Shown here: one piece after another, positions 1 to 4,904 of the stretch | How positions within the stretch are numbered: position 1 is the stretch's first letter | Layout: every line of letters begins with the position of its first letter | Assembly: GCA_035273665.1 (NCBI GenBank) | Contig: DATEOW010000199.1 | Span: forward strand, 1 to 8,377 | Length of the DNA: 8,377 nucleotides | Reading direction: 5' to 3' | Source of the DNA: DATEEW01 sp035273665 | Lineage (GTDB): Bacteria; Pseudomonadota; Gammaproteobacteria; Burkholderiales; SG8-39 | Notes under the pieces: generated by a model | What the model was told of the DNA's origin: nothing | Databases searched by the model: none | What the model saw: only the letters and a program-made list of their open reading frames with translations | Position numbers and translations under genes: made by a program

Positions 1-899
1 AAGGGGAAGAGCATGCTCTCCTTGAATACGTCGTGCGCAAGGTGTCCGAGGTACAACGCGGCGCCCAACCCACCGAACACGACGAACACACGGCGCGATA
101 GCGCGGCCCCAATCGCGATCATTCCAAGATTAATACACAAGTAAAAGAATTTATTGAGTTCGCTGCCCGAGTCCATCATGGTCAGACCACCCCAGAAGGC
201 GATGATCCCAAATAGATAAAGCCAAAAGACAAAATCTTTCTTCCCCCGGGATCGCATATCCACAATGAAGGCCATGCCGATCATCACGATGCCAACACAG
301 ACTGACACCACTTTGCGCATATGCCAGTCGTGATCCTCGGCGCCGAGCAGGAAAGGGGTAAGGTCCATGCTCATGTACCACAACGTGACGGCGATCGGCA
401 TCACCGCGAAGGGCAAGCGATAGCGCCATAACACCGCGACTCCGACAGCCAGCGTTGCCAATTCCATGAGGATCCAGCGCCAGTCGATATAGAGGTGATA
501 GTCACGGTACGGCCGATCGTCCGCCCAATAGCCGAGCGCCGCTTGCAAGCCATACACCGCGAGCGGTACCAGTGCGACGGCAAAGGCCGCCATGATTCCG
601 GCCGGAATCGCATATTTCCGGCGCAGAAAATAATCGGTTAGCCACAGCCCTGCGGCAGAGTATCCCAAGGCAATGACAAACAAACCCCAGCCGCCGAAGC
701 GCTCCCAGCCGAGCGTCATGAACAGCGTCATGGCACCGATCGCGATGAAGCCGCCGAAATAATAGAGAATATGCGTGGCGCGAAAACTGGGCTGATCTTG
801 CGTTGCTTCATTCAGAAAATCCCACAGGCCTTCGGCTTGTTCCGCCGTGATGAGACCGCGCGCACTGGCGGCGTCGAGCAGACTGCGATTGAGTTGCAT
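1..899 (-). CDS. DUF2157-like multi-pass membrane protein (C-terminus beyond window)
   Basis: The reading frame is open from an ATG at 899 down to the window edge, giving 299 codons with no stop, so the C-terminus is missing. The first ~40 residues are soluble and amphipathic (a segment rich in Ala, Leu and Glu, including LLDAASARGLI), as in DUF2157-type proteins. A series of hydrophobic segments follows, roughly at residues 44-64, 70-88, 97-115, 144-160 and further on, separated by short charged loops. The protein should therefore sit in the inner membrane. A strong ribosome binding site, GGAGGG (905-910 on this strand), lies 5 bases before the ATG. It is the third gene of an operon, 26 bases after the cupin stop. 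The biochemical role of the family is unknown. The family name comes from overall pattern recognition and is moderately certain; the gene itself is certain. Confidence 0.8.
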   Translation of the reverse strand, partial: MQLNRSLLDAASARGLITAEQAEGLWDFLNEATQDQPSFRATHILYYFGGFIAIGAMTLFMTLGWERFGGWGLFVIALGYSAAGLWLTDYFLRRKYAIPAGIMAAFAVALVPLAVYGLQAALGYWADDRPYRDYHLYIDWRWILMELATLAVGVAVLWRYRLPFAVMPIAVTLWYMSMDLTPFLLGAEDHDWHMRKVVSVCVGIVMIGMAFIVDMRSRGKKDFVFWLYLFGIIAFWGGLTMMDSGSELNKFFYLCINLGMIAIGAALSRRVFVVFGGLGAALYLGHLAHDVFKESMLFP

Positions 900-925
900 G
901 ATTTCCCTCCCCGGAAAAAAACGAA

Positions 926-1342
926 CTACGGCCTTAGGTCCGTTAGCGGCTGCCCTACTGCGCCGGCGTAAAAAACGATCAGTTTCACCGGCCGATCGCC
1001 CACCGCTCGACCGTTATGCGCGGTGCCGACGACCTCCGCAATCGAGTCCCCCGCTTGCAGCTGTTTCAGGCGACCATCCTTGAGCGCGACGGACAGCGTT
1101 CCCTCCAGCACGAGACCGAAGGATGGCACGGGATGACTATGCCAACCGGTCTCGCCACCTGCCGCGATGTCGATGATCAAGCCCGTCACTTCCGCTTGAC
1201 CGGAAGGATAAACGATCGGCGCACCTTCCCAAGTGGTCGTCGTCTTGAGTAGCGGCGTCACCGTTATGGCGGCGGTTGTTTCGAACCCAAATGCAGGAAA
1301 CGATAAGGACGCGACTAAGAAAATGATCCGATAGCGCTTCAT
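926..1342 (-). CDS. Secreted small cupin-domain protein
   Basis: This 138-residue protein begins with a signal peptide: a KRYR basic end, a hydrophobic core (residues 6-15) and a likely cleavage after Ala17-Phe-Gly19. The mature part is a single cupin barrel. Cupin motif 1 is GWHSHPVPSFGLVLEG (residues 66-81), giving candidate metal ligands His68 and His70. Motif 2 runs from about Gly98-Asp99 and contributes His109. The acidic ligand often found four or five residues after the second His is Ser74/Phe75 here, so metal binding may be three-His or weak. Its start overlaps the regulator's stop by 4 bases (ATGA), which implies translational coupling. Single-domain periplasmic cupins of this kind have no settled function. 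Fold assignment is confident, function is not. Confidence 0.87.
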   Translation of the reverse strand: MKRYRIIFLVASLSFPAFGFETTAAITVTPLLKTTTTWEGAPIVYPSGQAEVTGLIIDIAAGGETGWHSHPVPSFGLVLEGTLSVALKDGRLKQLQAGDSIAEVVGTAHNGRAVGDRPVKLIVFYAGAVGQPLTDLRP

Positions 1343-1674
1343 TCTATTTCTCCCTGTTCGATCGCTTCGTCGAGGCTCTTTATTTGCGCGATGATCTTCA
1401 CCAGTTTTCGTCCGCTGGTTGTGAGAATGTATTCGGTGCGCGGCGGCGATTCCGCATACACGATCTTCTCCAATAGACCGTATTGCGACAACTTGCGTAA
1501 ACGCTCGCTCAATACCTTTGTGGAAATGCCTTCAATCGAACGTTCGAGCGCGCCGGGACGGTTAATACCCCCACCGACCGCCTGCAGTACGGAGACCGAC
1601 CATTTGCAGCCGATCACATCCTCGAGTTTGTGATAGGCGCCGCGTTCGAGCGGTTGATTATTTTTTTTCCCCAT
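1339..1674 (-). CDS. HxlR-family winged helix-turn-helix transcriptional regulator
   Basis: The 111-residue protein matches the HxlR (PF01638-type) layout. A GCKW segment (residues 22-25) starts the domain, where the family usually has GGKW. A recognition-helix region follows with ISTKVLSERLRKLSQYGLL, then a wing containing PPRTEYILTTSGR. HxlR proteins bind DNA as dimers, and some (YodB, HypR, CatR of Bacillus) sense electrophiles or oxidants through an N-terminal Cys about 13 residues before the Trp. Here that position is Gly12, and the only Cys is Cys23 inside GCKW. The gene heads the operon with the cupin and membrane protein and is divergent from a thioredoxin-like gene, which is consistent with a redox-stress regulator controlling both directions (inference). 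There is no clear ribosome binding site before the ATG. Codons 2-5 form a G4A8 run (1661-1672 on the plus strand, read in reverse). Confidence 0.9.
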   Translation of the reverse strand: MGKKNNQPLERGAYHKLEDVIGCKWSVSVLQAVGGGINRPGALERSIEGISTKVLSERLRKLSQYGLLEKIVYAESPPRTEYILTTSGRKLVKIIAQIKSLDEAIEQGEIE

Positions 1675-1681
1675 GAACGCT

Positions 1682-1711
1682 AAGTTACCCCATTCGGTGA
1701 CCGGGTACCAA
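1682..1711 (-). promoter_or_regulatory. Candidate promoter of the HxlR-cupin-membrane protein operon
   Basis: On the minus strand TTGGTA (1706-1711) resembles a -35 box and TAACTT (1682-1687) resembles a weak -10 box, with an 18-base spacer. The -10 end is only 7 bases before the regulator ATG. If it is real, transcription would start at or next to the AUG, giving a leaderless message. That fits the absence of a Shine-Dalgarno sequence. Both boxes deviate from consensus, so this is a tentative call. Confidence 0.27.
1684..1701. promoter_or_regulatory. Imperfect inverted repeat, possible regulator operator
   Basis: GTTACC, 6 bases, GGTGAC forms an inverted repeat with one mismatch and overlaps the candidate -10 region of the HxlR operon. 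A further GGTACC lies at 1704-1709. The AAGTTAC half resembles the AGTAAC-type half-sites I recall for YodB/HxlR-like repressors. The placement suits autorepression, but the repeat is short and could be chance. Confidence 0.25.
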
Positions 1712-1760
1712 AAAGTGCCCGCTGTTCAAGTGCAGTGAGGCGCTTTAGAGTTTCTCCGTA

Positions 1761-1778
1761 CTTGCAGTCGATTGCAAG
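1761..1778. promoter_or_regulatory. Perfect inverted repeat before the thioredoxin-like gene
   Basis: CTTGCA, 6 bases, TGCAAG is a perfect dyad of 18 bases. It ends about 8 bases before the ribosome binding site of the thioredoxin-like gene. The size and symmetry suit an operator for a dimeric winged-helix repressor such as the divergently encoded HxlR protein. It could also form a short hairpin in the 5' leader. The function is inferred from symmetry and position only. Confidence 0.35.
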
Positions 1779-1799
1779 CAACCATTGAAGGAGAAGTTC

Positions 1800-2036
1800 A
1801 TGGCTAACAAAGCTGTTTTTTATCACGCGGGATGCGCTGTTTGTGTGGAAGCCGAACAAGCGCTTGCCGATGCTATCGACCCGTTAAAACACGATGTTGA
1901 GGTCGTGCATCTCGGTCAAAACAAAGCTCGCTTGAAGGAAGCCGAATCTGCGGGAGTGAAATCGGTGCCCGCCTTGGTGATGGATGGCGGCGTCTTCCAT
2001 ATTAACTTCGGCGCGACGCTTAGCGATTTGCGCTAA
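1800..2036 (+). CDS. Small thioredoxin-like protein with CxxC motif
   Basis: This 78-residue protein has a thioredoxin/glutaredoxin-like minimal fold. It contains a beta strand (AVFYHA), the redox motif Cys12-Ala-Val-Cys15, a helix, a second strand (VEVVHLG), and the Ser55-Val56-Pro57 turn that supplies the family's cis-proline. It has no signal peptide, so it should act in the cytoplasm as a disulfide reductant or thiol carrier. I chose the ATG at 1800 because GAAGGAG (1787-1793) sits 6 bases upstream; an in-frame TTG at 1785 would overlap that site. It is divergent from the HxlR regulator and ends 6 bases before a strong hairpin. The physiological partner is unknown. Confidence 0.87.
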   Translation: MANKAVFYHAGCAVCVEAEQALADAIDPLKHDVEVVHLGQNKARLKEAESAGVKSVPALVMDGGVFHINFGATLSDLR

Positions 2037-2042
2037 GGCAAA

Positions 2043-2064
2043 GGGAAGCGCGCGAGCGCTTCCC
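2043..2064. terminator. Bidirectional hairpin terminator between convergent genes
   Basis: GGGAAGCGC and GCGCTTCCC form a perfect 9-bp stem around a 4-base GCGA loop. The hairpin sits in the 33-base gap between the stops of the thioredoxin-like gene (plus) and the 89-residue gene (minus). The U-tract is weak in both directions (CGTTAT on plus, TTTGCC on minus), so termination efficiency is uncertain, but the location between convergent genes supports the call. Confidence 0.72.
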
Positions 2065-2069
2065 CGTTA

Positions 2070-2339
2070 TCAGTGATGGCTGTGATCGTGCCCGCAAGTC
2101 GGATCGCCGCATGACCCCAATTCGTCGGCATCAAGCGCGATTGTTTGCAGCGCAAAGCTCGCGCCTTTTGCACGCACGATGACCTGTTCGTAATCTTTTC
2201 CGTCCGGGCCGCGGCCGCCGTTCCGCGCAAGAAAAGAAGCAAGCTCAAGCGCCTTGTCTTTCGCCTTATCCGGCCGTGTCGCCGTCGCACCCAGGGATTC
2301 CTGACCGTTCGCGGCTACCGCAACGATTTCGTAAATCAT
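2070..2339 (-). CDS. Conserved-looking hypothetical protein with Cys/His-rich C-terminal tail
   Basis: I do not recognise this 89-residue protein's family. It has a short N-terminal strand (IYEIVAVAANG), a helical middle containing KALELASFLARNGG, another strand region (YEQVIVRAKG), and a tail at residues 77-89 that reads CGDPTCGHDHSHH. That tail has two Cys and five His-side-chain positions available as metal ligands, so binding of Zn, Ni, Co or Cu is possible (inference). It has no signal peptide or membrane segment, so it is cytoplasmic. A weak GGATAG lies 6 bases before the ATG. It appears to be a single-gene unit, convergent with the thioredoxin-like gene and divergent from the glycosyltransferase operon. 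Codon use and lack of a better competing frame support it as a real gene. Confidence 0.75.
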   Translation of the reverse strand: MIYEIVAVAANGQESLGATATRPDKAKDKALELASFLARNGGRGPDGKDYEQVIVRAKGASFALQTIALDADELGSCGDPTCGHDHSHH

Positions 2340-2382
2340 ATTTTTCTATCCGAAAAAAGCATCCGCCCCAATGCTCGCACAA

Positions 2383-2400
2383 AAGCGGATTAAGCGGATT
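2383..2400. repeat. Perfect tandem 9-bp direct repeat
   Basis: AAGCGGATT occurs twice back to back (2383-2391 and 2392-2400). An inverted copy of its core, ATCCGC, lies at 2361-2366. The repeat is in the spacer between divergent genes, where it could be a protein-binding site or simply a small duplication. Confidence 0.7.
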
Positions 2401-2402
2401 CC

Positions 2403-2424
2403 CGGTTCGCCGACGGCGGGACCG
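2403..2424 (+). other. GC-rich imperfect hairpin in the operon leader
   Basis: CGGT (2403-2406) pairs with ACCG (2421-2424), and inside it CGCC (2408-2411) pairs with GGCG (2415-2418) around a 3-base loop, with a bulge and a G-T wobble between the stems. No T-run follows, so it does not look like an intrinsic terminator for the plus strand. Confidence 0.35.
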
Positions 2425-2443
2425 ACTCTTGCAAAGCTCCTGT

Positions 2444-2459
2444 GCGGCGAAAGAGCCGC
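2444..2459 (+). other. Short hairpin in the operon leader
   Basis: GCGGC and GCCGC form a perfect 5-bp stem around a GAAAGA loop, about 95 bases before the glycosyltransferase ATG. It may be part of the 5' leader RNA if transcription starts upstream; no function can be assigned. Confidence 0.3.
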
Positions 2460-2555
2460 CTCACCGATTAACAAGTCTCATCCGTTTCGTCAGACAGGCT
2501 CGTATACCCCTCGTAGGAGCCGTCTGCTGGCAAGAGGCACTTAGCAGAGGAAATC

Positions 2556-3758
2556 ATGACTTCGACGCCCGTCCTGTCCGGCAAATCTTCGATGGGCGTA
2601 CTGCCCGTTTTACTGTGTTTTTCCCACTTGCGGTGGAATTTTGTCTACCAGCGACCGCAGCATCTTTTGAGTCGAGCCGCGCGGGATTACGAAGTTTACT
2701 TTTTCGAAGAACCGATTTTTGAAGGTACGGGCGAAGCACGCCTGGAATTAAGCGAGCAACCCGAAGGCATTACTGTCGCGACGCCGATTCTTCCGCAGGG
2801 GATGGAAGAAGCGAAGATTTTACGCGCACAACGAAAATTGGTCGACGATCTCGTCGCCCAACTGGGCAAGCGCCCACGTCTCTGCTGGTACTACACGCCG
2901 ATGATGCTTCCCTTCACAAAGCATATCGATGCAGCGCTCCGAGTGTATGACAACATGGACGAGCTGTCGGCCTTTCACGGGGCGCCTCCCCGCCTACTTC
3001 AACTCGAGCGCGAATTATTCGCGCATGTCGATATTGTTTTTACCGGCGGGCACAGCTTATACGAAGCGAAGCGCTCACGGCATGCCAACGTCCACGCCTT
3101 TCCGAGCAGCATAGACGCCGCACATTTTCTCAAGGCACGTCGGCCGCGCCCGCAAATGCCGGATCAAGCCAGCATTGGCCGCCCCAAGCTCGGTTTCTTC
3201 GGTGTGATCGATGAACGTATGGATTTGCAACTCGTCGGAGCGGCAGCCGAACTTCGTCCTGAATGGCAATTCATGATGATTGGGCCGGTCGTAAAAATCG
3301 ATCCGGCCATTCTTCCGCGCAGGCCCAACATCCATTGGCTGGGCGCTAAATCCTATCAGGAGCTGCCCGTTTATTTGAGCGATTGGGATGTCGGGATTAT
3401 GCCCTTCGCCCTAAACGACTCGACTCGATACATCAGCCCAACGAAGACACCGGAGTTTCTTGCGGCGGGTGTACCGACTGTATCAACGGGCATCACCGAT
3501 GTCATTCGCCCCTACGGCGACATGGGGTTGGTTGAAATCGCATCCACCGCTGAAGAGCTGGTGCAGAAAGCGCAATTACTAGTCGAACGCGCGAAAGGGC
3601 CGTGGCTTGCAGAAGTCGATCGCTATCTTTCTACCATCTCTTGGGACCTCACTTGGAACGATATGCAGCGCTTGATGCTTAAGGCAATGGATAAACCTGA
3701 GCAGGATATCGTCACGACGAAAGCTTCCAATGCGGAAATGGGGGGCGCGCGTGTTTGA
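2556..3758 (+). CDS. Glycosyltransferase, GT-B fold (GT4/family 1-like), candidate galactofuranosyltransferase
   Basis: The 400-residue cytoplasmic protein has two Rossmann-like halves. The N-half opens with a VLLCFSHLRW strand and an RWNFVYQRPQHL motif (residues 26-37), typical of one glycosyltransferase group often annotated as family 1. A VYDNMDELSAF segment follows mid-way. The C-half starts at about residue 211 with KLGFFGVIDERMD and contains SPTKTPEFLAAGVPTV, with Glu300 in the position of the second acid of the GT4 EX7E motif. The first acid of that motif is not Glu (Tyr292). Start: AGAGG sits 5 bases before the ATG. Its end overlaps glf by a few bases, so the two are probably co-translated, and this makes UDP-galactofuranose a plausible donor (inference). 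No membrane segment is visible. Donor and acceptor are unproven. Confidence 0.88.
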   Translation: MTSTPVLSGKSSMGVLPVLLCFSHLRWNFVYQRPQHLLSRAARDYEVYFFEEPIFEGTGEARLELSEQPEGITVATPILPQGMEEAKILRAQRKLVDDLVAQLGKRPRLCWYYTPMMLPFTKHIDAALRVYDNMDELSAFHGAPPRLLQLERELFAHVDIVFTGGHSLYEAKRSRHANVHAFPSSIDAAHFLKARRPRPQMPDQASIGRPKLGFFGVIDERMDLQLVGAAAELRPEWQFMMIGPVVKIDPAILPRRPNIHWLGAKSYQELPVYLSDWDVGIMPFALNDSTRYISPTKTPEFLAAGVPTVSTGITDVIRPYGDMGLVEIASTAEELVQKAQLLVERAKGPWLAEVDRYLSTISWDLTWNDMQRLMLKAMDKPEQDIVTTKASNAEMGGARV

Positions 3759-4896
3759 TTGGCTCATCGTCGGGGCCGGTTTTGCCGGCAGCGTGCTTGC
3801 CGAGCGCATTGCTACACAACGAAATGAACAAGTCCTGCTGATAGATCGCAGACCGCACGTCGGCGGCAATGCTTATGACCGGTATAACGAAGCCGGCCTC
3901 TTGATTCATCAATACGGCCCGCATATTTTTCACACCAACTCGAAGATGATTTTCGATCATCTTTCCCAATTCACCGAATGGCGTCCCTACGAACACCGTG
4001 TATTGGCGAAGGTCGACGGAATGCTGTTGCCGATGCCGATTAATCTCGATACGGTGAATCGTCTTTACGGACTCGATCTAAGCTCGGAGCAGCTCGAAGG
4101 ATGGTTCGCCGAGCGCGCCGAACCGGTCGAAAACGTTCAAACATCGGAAGATGTCGTGGTCGGCAAAATTGGCCGTGAGCTCTACGAAAAATTCTTTCGT
4201 GGTTATACGAAGAAGCAATGGGGCGTGTACCCGTCGGAACTCGATAAATCGGTCACTTCACGCGTCCCCACACGCACGAATCGCGACGATCGTTATTTCA
4301 CCGATGACTATCAGTACATGCCTTCGCAAGGCTATACGAGGATGTTCGAGCGCATGCTCTCGCATCCGAATATAAAAATCATGCTTCAAACCGATTATGC
4401 GGAGATCAAGGAGCGGATTCCGCATCGCCGAGTGATTTTTACGGGGCCTGTCGACGAGTACTTTGGCTATTGTTACGGCAAGCTGCCTTACCGCTCGCTT
4501 CGCTTCGAACATGAGACCCTGGACAAGGAGTGGCATCAACCTGTCGCTGTAGTCAACTATCCGCAAACGGAAGACTACACGCGCATTACCGAATACAAAC
4601 ACTTAACCGGGCAGCGCCACGACAAAACAAGCCTTACTTATGAGTATCCGTGCGACGAGGGCGATCCTTATTACCCCGTACCGCGCGACGAAAACGCACA
4701 GCTGTACAAACGTTATGAGCAATTGGCTCAAGCCACGCCGAACGTCTGGTTCGTCGGTCGCCTAGCGACCTATAAGTACTACAATATGGATCAGGTGGTT
4801 GGTCAGGCGCTTACGACCTTCAAACGCATTGAGGAAACCGTTCCTGCGCGCCGCGACACAACTGTTGTTCGCCTCGCTGCAACTTCCAGCGCCTGA
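3751..4896 (+). CDS. glf: UDP-galactopyranose mutase
   Basis: This flavoenzyme interconverts UDP-galactopyranose and UDP-galactofuranose using reduced FAD in the cytoplasm. Numbering from the GTG at 3751 (381 residues), visible signatures are the FAD-binding GAGFAG (8-13), GGNAYD, YGPHIFHTN, GYTKKQWG, and the substrate-binding PTRTNRDD (Arg175) and YTRITEYKH (Arg278). The C-terminal GRLATYKYYNMDQ supplies Arg337, Tyr343 and Asn345. These match Arg174, Arg280, Arg343, Tyr349 and Asp351 of the Klebsiella enzyme; Asn for Asp at the last site is, as I recall, shared with the Deinococcus enzyme. Start choice: family members begin M-[FY]-D before the glycine-rich loop, so GTG 3751, preceded by a G-rich run, is preferred. 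An in-frame ATG at 3730 would add seven residues. It overlaps the glycosyltransferase by 8 bases. Confidence 0.95.
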   Translation: MFDWLIVGAGFAGSVLAERIATQRNEQVLLIDRRPHVGGNAYDRYNEAGLLIHQYGPHIFHTNSKMIFDHLSQFTEWRPYEHRVLAKVDGMLLPMPINLDTVNRLYGLDLSSEQLEGWFAERAEPVENVQTSEDVVVGKIGRELYEKFFRGYTKKQWGVYPSELDKSVTSRVPTRTNRDDRYFTDDYQYMPSQGYTRMFERMLSHPNIKIMLQTDYAEIKERIPHRRVIFTGPVDEYFGYCYGKLPYRSLRFEHETLDKEWHQPVAVVNYPQTEDYTRITEYKHLTGQRHDKTSLTYEYPCDEGDPYYPVPRDENAQLYKRYEQLAQATPNVWFVGRLATYKYYNMDQVVGQALTTFKRIEETVPARRDTTVVRLAATSSA

Positions 4897-4904
4897 GGGG
4901 GCCT

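Larger units (their letters stand above)
2340..2555. other. Intergenic region between divergent genes; probable leader of the glycosyltransferase operon
   Basis: No convincing gene is seen in this 216-base stretch. It should carry promoters for the minus-strand 89-residue gene and for the plus-strand glycosyltransferase operon, but I could not find a -35/-10 pair close to sigma-70 consensus on either strand. It holds the tandem 9-bp repeat and two hairpins listed separately, and ends with the AGAGG ribosome binding site (2546-2550) of the glycosyltransferase. Confidence 0.6.

Noticed and set aside
151..971. Several short open frames on both strands at the left end
   Set aside because: They are out of frame with the long uninterrupted membrane-protein frame on the minus strand and lack coding character.
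1785..1799. A TTG start five codons upstream for the thioredoxin-like gene
   Set aside because: It would place the GAAGGAG ribosome site inside the coding region; the ATG at 1800 is correctly spaced from it.
2468..2508. TTAACA and TATACC as a promoter pair for the glycosyltransferase operon
   Set aside because: The spacing between them is 29 bases, far outside the 15-19 base range for sigma-70 promoters, and no other paired box was found.
2145..2722. Two plus-strand open frames crossing the 89-residue gene, the spacer and the start of the glycosyltransferase
   Set aside because: They are rich in Arg, Ser and Pro, typical of non-coding frames in this DNA, and conflict with better supported genes and start signals.
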